Assembly: GCF_035083965.1 (NCBI RefSeq)
Contig: NC_089726.1
Location: 6,825,501 to 6,889,500, forward strand
Direction of reading: 5' to 3'
Origin: Branchiostoma lanceolatum
Lineage: Eukaryota > Chordata > Leptocardii > Amphioxiformes > Branchiostomatidae
DNA: 64,000 nucleotides
Part shown: positions 28,401 through 41,621 of the stretch, piece by piece
Numbering within the stretch: position 1 is the stretch's first letter
Layout of the letters: every line of letters starts with the position of its first letter
Notes under the pieces: generated by a model
The model's database searches: none
The model's input: only the letters and a program-made list of their open reading frames with translations
Told to the model about the DNA's origin: nothing
Program-made: the position numbers and the translations under genes

Positions 28401-31044
28401 TAGCATAATGCGTTATGCTGCCATATGATTACTAGAGTATGCCCCAAACATAGATGACGATTTATCACATTCAAATTTGTGCAAGTTGTCATCGAAAACG
28501 CACACATTACACCCGCGCAATGGAAGAAGGAACATAATGTTGACGTATTTGATCTCTCAGTAACTGATTTGAATGGGGCAATTTAATCCATCTAGATTCA
28601 TTCCTTTTTTTTTTCTGGGGAAAAACGCTAACCTATAACAGTTAGGCCTAGTATTATCGTACGTACACAATGAGTTAATTCAGTTTTTGTGACGCGGTAT
28701 CTACAAATGTATACAACCCACACCGTGACACATCATTGCTTTACCGGCTGGTAACATACATGTGTGTTGAAAATATACGGGGGGAACAGTGTACATTGTA
28801 CTACTCTTTGTATTCATCAATGCCACCGTATACACATGCATTACAAGCTCCACATCACCGGCTTTGTTTGTTTTCACAAAGACGTCGACAAGTCATTCCA
28901 CACCATGTAACAGTTATCATTGTGACGTCAGATAAAGGTCGCAATTGACGTAAAGCATTTCCTGTTGTCACAGAAATAACAATAACTACAGGTGTATAAT
29001 TTTGTACTCGGCAGCCGTCTCTTGTCTGAAACACCTGTGTACCTCACATGGCTACCATGCGCACCTGTAGTAGGTGTTAAAAAGGTGCTGACTGGTTCCA
29101 CTGCAGACCCAACAGAACCGGTACCTTCACTGTGACAGAGCGTGGATACATGAGGTCTGTAAAGGAGTAGTTTATCTGCTATTTTCTAACGTTACAGTTA
29201 CAGCATCTTCATGGTTTATCTTAACTTCTAGCATATGGATACAAATATCAAGCTTGATTACTCTGGATTTATAACACTCCTCAACACATATCGACCATTC
29301 AATACAGACAGCTTCAATGCCGTTTTTTTTTCATATTTCTTTACGACTATTTTATTCACAGGATCACCACTAGCACCAGCTGGTATCGTATCACCAAACA
29401 TATTATGTTATCAATGTTAGTTACGTCAGGACTAATAAGTAGTCAGTCTTCAAATCTCTTAGTGCCTTCATTAGTGACCGTCGCACTTGAAGAGCAAGTC
29501 AAACACACTTAGATCTATGTTATATTAACAATATTTACTAACTAAATATTGCCAATTTGGTAACTGAAGCATGTTATTGCGTGTATCGCAGCATTATTTT
29601 CCCCTAAATGCACTGAACTGGAAAGCAACTTTGCATGCATGCCGTCCGGTCCGGTATTCATACCTGCAGTGACACCCCAGCCTTACATGTGCACTTTCTA
29701 ATAAGAAAAATAGAAGCCATTATAACATTGAAGGTCGAATTTATAACATACTACAATGATAGAGAAAGAAGAACTTCATTGCGCGACAATAGTAATCAGT
29801 GAAGAGTTCTATATAACCTCCTTGGTACAATGTAAGGCAACTTGTAGATACATGACAATTGAACTTTTTCTAATATCTAACAATTCTAAAGAGCTAATCT
29901 AATACATGAATGCTGCGTCAGGTATGTGTTACATATTAGGTAGATATATTTACAGGGCCTAATATGTCAATAACCTCGAAGCTTGGAGCTTTAAAATGGA
30001 CGTAAAGCGTTTACAGAGCAGCTATCTGCTGGTATTTCTACCTTCATGTCGTGTCGTGACGCAGGTTGGAAGGCAGGAATAAGTTTAAGTCAGTATACAA
30101 TGTACATGCATTCGATGAACTCATGCGATGACTTAGATGGTAGCGTGTTCGCCGCAAACTTTTGTATTCGGAAGATCAAACCCCAGTCGAGTCAACCTTT
30201 TTTCAACACCCAGTTGTCGGTAATTAACCGTTCTTGCCCAGGAATGTAGACTTTATATCAAACCATCTTTCAGTACCTTCCTCTGGGTTAGGGTCATATA
30301 CGGGGTTAGGGTTGACAGGATCATGAGGTTATCAAAGGCTGTAAGCTGTCCTCTTATTGGTTCCCAACAAATTCATTTCTGTCAGTAGTGCAAGAAAAAG
30401 TCTTCCTCACAGGAACATTTTTCCGACTAGTGAGAACATTCTTATTGACAAGAACATCTTGTCAATAACTTAGGCCTTATTAATTGCATTATTGCATCCT
30501 CGTCTTTATTACTTTACCCCAAAAATACCTACCCACCTCAATTTTCAATCTGATCGAAATGCCGTTCCCCTGTGCTGGTATTTATAGCGGAAACAGCCGC
30601 ATACAGTGTGGTAGTGATATTAAAGGGTTTGGTGAACAGTTTGTGTTTGAAGCTCATTGTATAAACGAATTTAAATAGACTTGTTTGTGGCCCGTATCTT
30701 TTCCCAGGGATTTCCTGTCCAATCCTGCCCAAGCTTATTCAGCTAGCTCTATAAAGTGTTGGATAAAGCTCCAGTGAATCTCATACCTTTTCCGGTCACG
30801 TGTGCTCATTCGATATTTCCCTTTAAGGGGGCCCCCTCCAAACATAGCGGTGCTTTCCTGGAAACGACCGACATAATTAAGCAAAGGAAAAGGGAGGGGC
30901 AAGAACACATATATGAGCAGCATGTCCTTTTGAATGCTGGTGCATGTGCTTTGGAGATGAGGTCCACGCTAGTTTGGTGACAATCTAAGGTCAGTACACA
31001 TACCCGTGATTTTATGTCTTCACCAGGGTGGCTGTCTTACGCAG

Positions 31045-31107
31045 GAGGTAGGTAGGTAGATAGGTAAGTAGGTAGGTAGGTAGGTACATGTAGGTAGGTA
31101 GGTAGGA
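31045..31107. repeat. (GGTA)n microsatellite
   Basis: About 14 GGTA units with a few substitutions and an acatgta interruption. Confidence 0.95.
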
Positions 31108-34100
31108 GGATAGTTTAGATTGTGTTTATTTTATAGTAGGGTAAGACAACGTGTTTTTCCAACTTGTGAAAAATCAATTGCGACTTCCGGATATGTGAAC
31201 GATACCCTAGAATCAACGGGTTTCCTACATTGTACCAAGGAGGTTAAAATTAACCTCCTTGAGTGGCTTGACTGTACCGCTGTTAAAGAAAAGAGACGCA
31301 TGGTACAAAAAAAGATTCCCCCATTTATTCAAAACCACACCATATCAAGTCAGAGTGCTATAGAAAAGACTTTTAGAACTTGTTGATTCAGTTGCATGTT
31401 ACTGTCAAGTGTGGTGATCTCAAGAAACGACTTCTTGGATTCGAACAGGAAGTAAATACGGCGTAGTAAAAGTCAAAAGGGAGATTCCCCCTTTTGCTTC
31501 CGCATGCCCCATGCATGTACGTGGATAACAAACAAATCTGGGGATGACTGTAAGAACGTCGGAAGCAAACTTTGTCGTGTTTTCCGCTCGTGAGGCAGTG
31601 TCGTGTATACGTTTTTGTCTTCGTCATCGTGATAGTTAAATCATTTTCAATACACGTTAATACTTTGTTATTAGTCTACCAGTCCCTTTCACGCGGGCTG
31701 AATAAATTGTAGATACTGGCCAAAATTAGGCGACTTTTTAAAAGCCGACCAGAGGCCCGTCTCACTTTATTGTGGCCTATTTGTACATTTTTGTAAGCTT
31801 GGAATAGTCTGGTAGCCAAGAACACAAAGTTTGTTTCCCATCGGATGATAAACGTGTGGTTCCCAATGATCGACAGCGTCATCTAGCGACTAAAGCTTTA
31901 ACAGCAGTCTGTATGTGTGGTGATATATTTTGTTTGCACAAAGTAATACACGAAATTCCACATTGACTATTACCGTCAACAATACTGGTAATAGATGTAC
32001 ATGTAGTTTTCTTCCATATAGCATTACTCCTGAATAAACAGTGTACTGTGGTACTGTTGCACTCTCCCATTCCGAATCCTTATTATTCTTGAGGCGGTTT
32101 CAAATCGGATATGCAATAACAACAAACAAACATTCCAAACATGGTACGTCATAAATGATGGAGGCGGATATGTTACTCCATGATTATATTGTACCATTTG
32201 AGACGTCTATGATATTTTGGTACACATTCGGCTTTGTTGATTTAAAACATCCTCTGTACTATCGTTTAAATCCCACACTCTATCTTGATGTAACATGTCA
32301 GTAAACCTTTGACGTGCATTTTCATTGTCCAATTTCTTTACAGACTGACTTGTTTCGTTAACAATTATTCATGCGAAATGTTGTAGGCCCAAATTACGAC
32401 GAGCCTTCTTTAATTGGATGCAGTTGATATATATTGTCTTGAAACTTTATACATTCTGCACTATGCATGCCTTACCTTCCATCAGCAAAACGCATTACTA
32501 AGCTGTGTTGCTGCAACTCTATAGGTATACATTTCAAGGTTACTGCCAGGTACTTTCCGCGATGCTAATCAACCCATAGTAAACGGACAAACAGCTAGGC
32601 GAGTTAAAGGTACGGTAAGTTGAATCATAGTGTTGCATGGGCTGGTCATGGATTGTGTGACATTTACGTTCCAAGGCACAACCCATCAAAGGTATTTGAG
32701 TGGAAAGGTAAGTTAATGTTGGGTGTTCCACAACAAAGAACGTTGGTATTTTCAGCCGTTGCACGCGCGTACGCCACCCTATCTAGAAACTTGGCCATGG
32801 GCTCGTGAGTTTTGTGTTCCTAAATATAAATTTAGCGTCAGCCAAATATTATCTTCGCTATACTAAGACCTAGATAGCTGCACTCCAATATCGCGGTCGT
32901 CATCCTGTTCAACGTCTCCAACACCCATCTGCTCCAAGTGTCTTTGTTCGGCGAGGCTTATGGCGCCTGGGTAAGCGATGATGTCATGGTGTTGTACCTG
33001 GACTTGAGGCTGAAATGCCTTTCTACTAAGCTAAGATCTCACCCTTTTGAGACAACAGGGCTGTACCAGCGCCCATGAAGTTTTGACAAAGGTACGGGGG
33101 TATATACTTGCTACCTTTACGGTTCCTCGTAATACCAGTATCGTTTCTGATGATGCAGGCGTATATTACCTCACAACGCTCCCTCATATAACACTCTTGT
33201 TAAACAAAGGGTATTTGTGTGGACGTATGAAATCTAGCATGCGGTAAGCATATATAATACACACCTCCAAATTGTTTTTGGTGCTGGTGCACATTCACAT
33301 CAGTCAAATATTATTGAATCCCGTGGAACCTTTTACACAAACTAGCAATGACATTTCAATTGCATTACCTTGTGTTATAATATTTATCCACATTTTGTGC
33401 ATCTTTGTAAACGACGTAAGACCATCTAAGCGTGTTGGGTCGTCCTATGGATTGTTGGACGAGATTGCAAGCGGCCAGCTGGTCAAAGCAACTCGTCCTT
33501 TTATCTTTTCTCAGTAGCAAAAAAATTCAATGCCATTTTTTTAGCTAAGCACACTGGGGCACATCTATCCCTTTCAATGAATGATATAAATGACGAGTCA
33601 CTTTGCCGTCTGAATAAAAGGCTGAACAACGAGTAGGATTCATTAGGTCCAAGAGTTATGCTGTATGATATATTCCTTTACGTGTCAAGATGATGTTTCG
33701 TATTCCCGATGAGTAAGAAATATTTTTGAGGCAGGCATTTGATTGGGTCACATAAATCACGTGAAATTTGTTGGTCGTAAACGTCTGTCGCAGTCGTAGT
33801 TTACTGCAGTTCATAGTATTTCCTGCAAGGTGACGCACGTGAACCATCGTTCCACCTTGCTAGATTACACTACAGTATTTACGCCGTGTCCACTGAGAGT
33901 GAGAGGAGGCAGTACGCGTACGCCTTTACGTACTGGTAACTTTGACACGTGCTGGTAGTGTGTGGTGTGTGCGTTTATTCCGTTTATTTGAGTATATTCG
34001 TGGATCTGTTTAGTGACAAAGTGATGATTCAGAATCACCTGTGGCATTTACCGCTGTTGATGACCGGGAGTAACCGGTAACTTACCGGATGACAAAGTTC

Positions 34101-34629
34101 AAGTACTGCGCAAGCTTCATCTCTGTCCCGCTCTGGCACGCCATGAGAGCTTAATTTACTGGGACATGAGCTAACTACGCCATATATGGACTATAAACAG
34201 GGTACTTGAAATAAAACAACTGTGCTCAAAAGAACAATAACTGTTTACAAAATCTGGACCGTTCGACCGGAAGTAATGAGTGTCATTGACCTATGAGGCA
34301 TGCACACATGTACACCTTGGCCTACGTGTGCTTAGCATTGTCATCCAGTGTCGCAACAAGGGTATTATGCCCTTAGTCGCAATTACTTCTGGTCCGTAGC
34401 AAGTACGTTTTTATTATACTCTGGAGTCTGGACTGATTTGAACCATCAGAAACCTTCGTCAACCAAGCCCAAGGGTAAGTCACTTTGTTTTCCTGCAGTT
34501 GCTTTGTAAATTGTTGGTGTTTTGAAAGGCCAAAACTAAAAAAGAATGCAAATTGATTGATTTTCAAGCTATCTTTCTCTATGGGTAGGTCTTGGTCCAT
34601 TTCAGGAATGACCCCTGCTCTTTTCGTTA

Positions 34630-34966
34630 AGAGTGGTGGGTTCTTGAAAGTGCCCGAGGTGTGGCTCTCCTCGAACACGGGACCTCCATTTAACTAGCCT
34701 GGAATCCAAACCTATTATAGCTCCCGAGTCTCTCTCCGCCATTTGCGGAGAGAGACTCGGGAGCTATAATAGGTTTGGATTCCAGGCTACCATTTAACGT
34801 CCTATCCGAGAGACGTCCCTAACCGAAGCAAGGTACTAATTTTCAGTGAAGTGAGAAAGGTCGTGTTAAGTACCTTTCTCAATGGCACAACATTGGGGCA
34901 CATGATCAGTGATTTCTAACTCGGGACCTCTCGGTTCTGGACGAAACACCCTACCGATTAATATTG
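34630..34966 (-). mobile_element. SINE-like element, interrupted by a palindrome
   Basis: The right end reads on the minus strand as a degenerate tRNA-like head (gtagggtgtttcgtcc ... gaggtcccgagtt). The body contains gtgttaagtacctttctc, shared with the copy at 60-235, and cgtcctatccgagag, shared with 14.67-14.76 kb. A 95-bp palindrome has inserted into it. Confidence 0.65.
34695..34789. mobile_element. 95-bp perfect palindrome with 9-bp TSD, nested in a SINE-like element
   Basis: Arms of about 45 bp starting TAGCCTGGAATCCAAACC and a five-base centre. It is flanked by identical ccatttaac (34686-34694 and 34790-34798). The related repeat at 14.7 kb shows the uninterrupted sequence (ccatataac once), which confirms the insertion. 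Confidence 0.93.
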
Positions 34967-35153
34967 TAGGCTCTACCAGCCTCCGCGGGACACTGGGAAA
35001 ATAGTAGAAATTGGCAAAATAGAGTCAACTGTATGAAGGGAGTCGGCTACGGAGAGAGGGTCCCATATTGCAATGCGAATGTAACCCTCCATGGCCAAAG
35101 TCCCCCGGCAAATATTCTCCCTATAGCCGGCGTAGTTAGTCTGGTAGAGACTA
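34967..35153. mobile_element. Foldback-family element with near-perfect 9-bp TSD
   Basis: Ends TAGGCTCTACCAG and CTGGTAGAGACTA, flanked by ttaatattg and ttgatattg (8 of 9 identical). The interior shares gtcggctacggagagagggt with the 21733 element in the opposite orientation. Confidence 0.75.
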
Positions 35154-36095
35154 TTGATATTGCACAATGCCACATCTTGACCGGTCATTGATTTTTGCGT
35201 TTCTAGTATTCAAGGTACGCACAGCCTGAGGACATGTCATGGCAGATTACAGGTGTGACTCATGGGAGCAACATGCACATTTGTTGCAGAGTCTAATCTA
35301 CCTTTCACAGATCAGAACTGCATTTAAACATTTTTTCGAAGAGGGAAATGTATTGGTAAGTCATTCTTATCATTATTAGAAAAAAATTATTGGAAGAGGG
35401 CACTCAAAGTGTCAAAATACCACTTGGCACAGCAAGTGAACATATGATGAATAAGTGGTTGCGAATTAGACACTAACTTTACTGCTAGCCTCTTTAAGCT
35501 CTGTTGCCATGTGCATGACAGGTGTTTGTTGCCGGAAGTAGTTCAGCGAATGGAGCCGGTACCGGTGAAATGAGGTTGGTAATATGCTTGGACTTGGAGA
35601 CAAAAAAATGAAGAACATTTTTTTCCTTCTATCCCCGAAATGTTAACATGTTAGCTTCCTATGCGGCCATCATCTGTTGAGTTTTTAAAAACGCTTTTTT
35701 ATGGTCGAACCGTTTGAATAGCAAAACTGAAAATGTTCCTCAATTGAGTTCGCTAATGTAGGACCGTCAATTGACTGTTACTGTAACGTTACATTTTCCC
35801 AAATGTTCATTGATGAAAAGATTGAAGATATGTAATGGGTATCATTCAATTGTATCTATTAATGTTACTGTATTTCGAAGGGAGGAAATACAATGTACAA
35901 ATGTATCACGTCACTGTTCAGCGTCTTGGCGTGTGACCGACTTGCAGTTGTTGCACATGGCGGACTAAGTTGAAAGACTGCCTCTTTTGGTAAATCAGTC
36001 AGCATATCATGGCCATTCTTTTTTTTGTTGCAATTTTTTTGCCCTGACTTCTTTGCCTGAACATTTGTTGAGGAGGAAAATGCGTTTACAATGGG

Positions 36096-36346
36096 CTAGT
36101 ATTTGACAGCTGCATGAGCTGGGACTTGGTTACTAGTAGAAACCCAGCGTCGCTTAATACAGTCCTGTGATTGGTCCATGCGCCATGTCTGTGACCAATC
36201 ACTGGAGTTTAATGAATTCAACATTACTGGGCATGCGCATATGCGATAATTCGCTCGCCGCGGCATTTTCAAGCTGAGATTTCTCAAATTTGCCACTAAC
36301 AGACCGTGAATGTAGGTCAGTCCAGCTTCCATAACACGTCCATGGT
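36096..36346 (+). promoter_or_regulatory. Candidate promoter and non-coding first exon (possibly of the IAP gene)
   Basis: It contains an NRF1-like gggcatgcgcatatgcg and a CpG-richer stretch (cgctcgccgcgg), followed by a strong donor ccatg|gtgagt at 36343/36344. The IAP first coding exon appears to begin at an acceptor at 41099-41100. A similar donor at 39112 (cagcctg|gtgagt) is an alternative. This is inference only. Confidence 0.25.
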
Positions 36347-39300
36347 GAGTATATGCAATATTTGGCGCTCAGTGAGGATTTTTAGAACAAGGACAGGGGT
36401 AAGGTACGCAAGAGTGACCTCGACCCCGGAAGTAAAAGACCGGTAAAGTTACTGAAAGCGCCACTGCTCCGTTGAGAGCAAGATAAACTAGCATGGCCTG
36501 ATAAACTGGCGTACTCCTCGTATGAATATCAACCTAGTTAGTTCCAGGGGTCACATACTTTCCCTTCACCCTAGAACTAAACTAGGATGACACTCAGGCT
36601 AGCGTACTCCCCCCATCGTCGTATACAGGAGTGGCGGGGTGGGTGTTCTTGGGTGCCCGGAAACCGTTCTCGTCATCGTCAGGCAGTGCGTTCTCGCGAA
36701 ACAATATGTAAATTACACATCCTTGAGGTCATAATGTGTTGGTTCGCGGCTTCCCTTTTCTTAACAGCTGAAGAAAGTTATTCCTAGTTGTCACAGTTCT
36801 CTCGTCAAGTTCAGTCATCGGATCTGTTTCAGTTTTATTTTTACCAGCCCATTCTATAATCATTTGTTGCAAGTATCTTAGAGCCAAGAAATAAAATTAG
36901 TGTGTGCTTTATTCTGTTAAGTTTTAACTGTTAGTACATGAACTGTAGTCAGGACTAGTCACTTTGTGAATTTTTGTATTCTATTATATGTATCATTTGA
37001 TAGTAACGTTACATGTACTTTGTAAAGCTTTGTTTTCAAGACATAAAATGTAGGATATCATGTAACTGAATATAACGGTTGACAGATGAGCTTTCCAATG
37101 ATACTGTATGTAATGCAATATGTTAAAAAGCAACTCTTTTCTGACAGGTTCATTATTACATGTATTAAGCTGATAAATATATATTGCAGGTGCTATTTTT
37201 GATAATATTGAATCAGTAATAAGCAAAGGCACATTGGGATTCCACCCTGTATCACTTGATTTCTAAGCTGATATGATATTACAGACATTTGGGGTTTGTA
37301 GCCTGAAACTATAACTAACGTTATCATCGTTTGTCACAACACACATTATCTGCAAGATGCACAAATCAATGAGGTGGTGTTGGATTTCTAGAGGTAAATT
37401 CTATGATATGCTGCAGCCACACTTTTTACTAGTATTGTTCTAGTATAAAATTACCGTTAAACTTGTTGGTGAACTTTGCTCACAATAGAATAACAAACAC
37501 TGGTGCAAATGACATGTTTGTTAATCTATGGACATTATCATCAGTTGAACTTACACCAGCTTTCAACTGTGCTCGAAATACTGGACGAATATGAACTTTT
37601 TTTTGCACACCAAATTTGGAGCTGTGTACCTAATTTTTGACTGTGTGCACTGGGGTCTTGTGTACCTAGATGTTTTTGTATAGTGATGTATGTAAAAGTA
37701 CTATTGGACACCGTTATGCAGCATATTCTTGACGTTTAACTCGGGTTTAAGTGCCAGGAAAAAAAATTGTTGTGCATTGACTGTACTTGTTTAAAAAGAT
37801 TGAACTTAGTTATAGAATTTCAGGTTCAGTCTCTGAGTAGAGGCAGTAAAGGTTTTCCTGACATTCTACTTCATATTTTTATTGTGCATCCAACATTTTT
37901 GCTATGCATCAAATTTTTTTAGGTAGGTGACCCAGTTTTAGGTAGGTGACCCAGTGCACCAATTCTCAAAAATAAATTTTGAGTCCTGGGTTGGTTAATA
38001 CTATTTCCAACTGAACATTTCATTTTTGTAGGAAGACAAAATGTACCACTTTCAAGGTGGCAGGAATTGAATACACATGCATTTCACTTTGCATTCACTT
38101 TGTGTCACCCATGTACTGTATCATTTTAACTTGGAGGAAGTTAGTTCAAAGTCATTTAGTTTCTGAAATATTGCAACCACCCTTACAGTTAAAATGGGAA
38201 TGGAACAGCGGCACAATGATTGCGAACAAGCGGAAAACATTGTCCATACTTTATACATGTAACGTTACATCTGGTAACTACCGCTGCAATACGTAATGTA
38301 AATCATCATCAAGGACTGTTCCAAACAGTGGTTCGGGACTTACAGAGATGTGTATGAAACACTCTTAGCATGCTGTGACATTTAACTTGAACTGGTCTAC
38401 AGTGGTGGCTAATGTCATATCTCAGTCTTCCTAACTATTATGGAATACCGTGTACTTGCTGTCGCGCAAGCGACGATACATCGCTATGTTTCCTGTTTCC
38501 GTAAATTGTTACGTAATACTGATTAGAGGGCGACAGTACTCGCTATGACTCCCGTCCTGCCACGTTGGTGGCAGTAGGATAGGGTTTGGGCCCCGAAAAA
38601 AAAAAACATGTCCCGATCACCTACGTAATAAATTGAAATGACTTCGACTTCTGTTCTAGCGCTATGTGTAGTATTTTGTATCACGCACTAACAACATCGG
38701 CGTCGCTGTACGTTTGTCGCTGGGTCACCAGTGGGTGTACGAGCCGTACGATGTCTTAGTTTCTGGCAGTGCGGCTGTGCACAACTCCTAACGTTGTTTT
38801 ACATGTCCACCATCGGGGTAACCTGAATTTTGATGGAACATGATCGTAAAAACTTGATATTATGGGGCGAAAAGCCCTCTTCCTGACTCCCTGTTTAAAA
38901 TCTTTCCTGGCTGTTGTATTGATTTGTCGCGCCGGGCGCTGGCCCGGGGGCTTCAGAAACAGTCTTTTTGTAAACTAGGCAACACGCCTCCAAATGTGGC
39001 TGCGTGGACAGTGTCAGCCGTAAAAGGCAAAGTCCTTGGGGCATAGTATTAAAACACTGCGCAACATTTCGCAACAGGGACCCCTTGAAACTGCTTCGCT
39101 TTCCAGCCTGGTGAGTGTTACTTATTAGCATGTTAGGCAATGACTGTGAATATGTTTGATGCTCAGTGTCTTGCGGGAAAGTGGCGAGAATTTGACCGCG
39201 GCGCAGCGCACGGTACGTCTTGTGCCTAGGTAGGAGTCTGGCGCAGTGTGAGGCCCCAGCGCTGGAGCCAAATTGTACCTATCGGGCGGAGCCAGAAGTG

Positions 39301-41100
39301 TTTTCAGTAGTTTCACGTGACATCCACGGCGTCTACTCTCATTGGTTTTCCCCTCAAAGGGCATCATGAAACAGACAAAGTGACAACAGGTTCGAGACAA
39401 AGCCAGGGGAGTGGTATCCATAGTGAACGCATGACGTCAGAAGCCCTTTGGCGAATCCCCAGCTAGAGCTACCTGGGCGTTACCCCCCAACAAGTGTCAC
39501 TCACACCAAATTTGGCAAACGTCCCACCCTTAGCAGTGACATACACCCACATTGTCATTGTTGAATGCATGTCAGATGCCTCAATCATGGCAGTAGAAGT
39601 TTAGAACAAGGTAATCTAGAAACAGTTATACAGTGATCTGCTGTTGTCCTTGTTTTGTTTCTGTGGATCCCCTTACAGTTACACAGATGTGGGAGAAGAC
39701 AGAACCAAGCGACTAATGACCAAGACTTTTTCACATAGAATGCTCACCCAAGACACTTGGAGACTAAAATTTGTATCTGCCAAGAAACCTTGGAGTATCA
39801 CTTCTTTGCCATTGTTTTTTTTATCATAATCCTGTGAACTGATTTGTGTGTTTAATAGCACTCTGAAGTTGCCGTTTGGCACCCAATTCCCTATTAATAT
39901 TGGTTACAGAGCTACACAACAAATGGCATTTCCAAACAAATTCCCTGTGGTTTCCTTTTTTAGCTGTCCGTTCGGTGAAGTGATATGGTTGACTTTAGGT
40001 TGACATAAGATTATTTATCAATTGTACAAGCACAGAACAGCATTCCATAATGTCTACTCTTTGAGGTTCAATTGCCCAATACAGAGTCAAGGACAGAGGA
40101 GCACAGGTTGTGTTCAATTAGGGGTATCATGAAATTGTTAACATGTTCTTCCTGCTGCCAAACTCTGTTAACAATAGGGAATTGGGTGCCAAAGGGCTAC
40201 TTCAGAGTGCTAACATGTTTACATTGGAAGTATAAGAAAAACAAAAAAATGATCATCGACCAAGGATAAAGAAAAGCATTTTTCAAAATCTGTACTCTTT
40301 TGATATACATGTATTGGCTGATTAGCATTGTTGAAAAGACATATAAACATTCTAAAGGTTTTATCATTCTTTGGTATTATACCGTAATACCAGTAACTCC
40401 AGCCTGTTAGAATTTGGCCAAAATGTGCACATTAGAGTAGAATTCTCAATCCCATGTCACACACATACATGTTCACTTTATTCTTTGCTTTTTGTGAGTG
40501 ATAAATTTCAAATAACAATGCCTTTTGATAATAATGAGGCATTGTATGATTTTGGTATTTGTTTTTCGGTATTTTTTGCAATTTGTAGCGTATATTTTGC
40601 TCATTGTGCAGCTTCCCTCCTACAAGTTTACAGTACGGACACAAACTTTGTTTTTGGTAATGGAGGAAAGTGAATGCGTCCATGGATGCCATCCATATAA
40701 TCAAGTCAGCGTGGCCTAGGGATGCTAAAATGCACAAATTATATGATGGATAACCCTGGGTCATAAATCCTTCATTAGTGTGAAAAAGGCACAGATACAT
40801 ACATTTGTATTTGTGTGAAGCTCATCATTGGTATTGTATCTTACCTTAGAAATAGTGTATGTGTTGTGGGGACCACCTCACACTCATTGGGAAATTTTTG
40901 CTTTGTATGATTATTAAAGTGGTCAAATGATAAGCTGTTATCCATACTTCTCCCTGCTGCCAGAGAACGGCTACTTCAGTGTGCTACATGTTTGTAATAA
41001 TTTGTGTCTATGTATTAGTTATTACGGTAATAACTGTGCACAGCCAAACAATTTGAATAGAATAATCATGATCATATTTGCTTTACTTTTTGTTTTGCAG
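36347..41100. other. Putative 5' intron or intergenic region upstream of the IAP gene
   Basis: No coding exon recognised. A CpG-richer segment at about 38.65-39.45 kb could be an alternative promoter. One TIR element lies at 39856-40212. Confidence 0.35.
39856..40212. mobile_element. TIR element of 357 bp (TAGCACTCTGAAGT ends)
   Basis: The left arm TAGCACTCTGAAGTTGCC and ttggcacccaattccctatt is mirrored at 40172-40212. No transposase. The target duplication is unclear. Parts of the right arm (ctgctgcc ... ggctacttcag) recur at about 40958-40985 and about 42910-42960. Confidence 0.75.
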
Positions 41101-41621
41101 ATCACTCTTGATTACTAGTAACCCACTGTGAAAAATCTTCGGACATCTCAAGGACCAAAGAATTACGACAACTTTGATTTGATTATGATCAAGATGGCTG
41201 GATCCATGAGAGCCTATTATTCCAACCCTGTCAATTCTTGCTATGGGAGGCAGCAGTGTTGATATCTGCATCAGTGTGCAATTCCAAAGAGCATTTCAAT
41301 TACCATTGGACTTTGAAATAATACTTAACAGTATTAGAACAGTATATTACTTGGTTATTGATAGCAATACCTTTGAGTTTAAAAAGGTGTGTGCAGTTTT
41401 TATCTTTCCTGTACAAACCAAAACTTATTTGATAACGTCAAGTCTTAAAAGACTTTTGAGACTAATTAGAAACAAATTTAAAACGGCAACGGAAGGAACA
41501 CTTGAAAGTTGGAAGGTGAAGATACATTTAGAAATACATACTACGAATATTCTATTGAGAGATAAATTACTTCATTGTAAGAGGACTATAATCTTCTGTC
41601 ATTTAAAGAGGACAGAACACC

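Larger units (their letters stand above)
25250..36090. other. Long gene-poor interval
   Basis: Beyond the mobile elements and microsatellite listed separately, no ORF here shows a convincing family signature or exon structure. Unrecognised short exons cannot be excluded. Confidence 0.4.
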
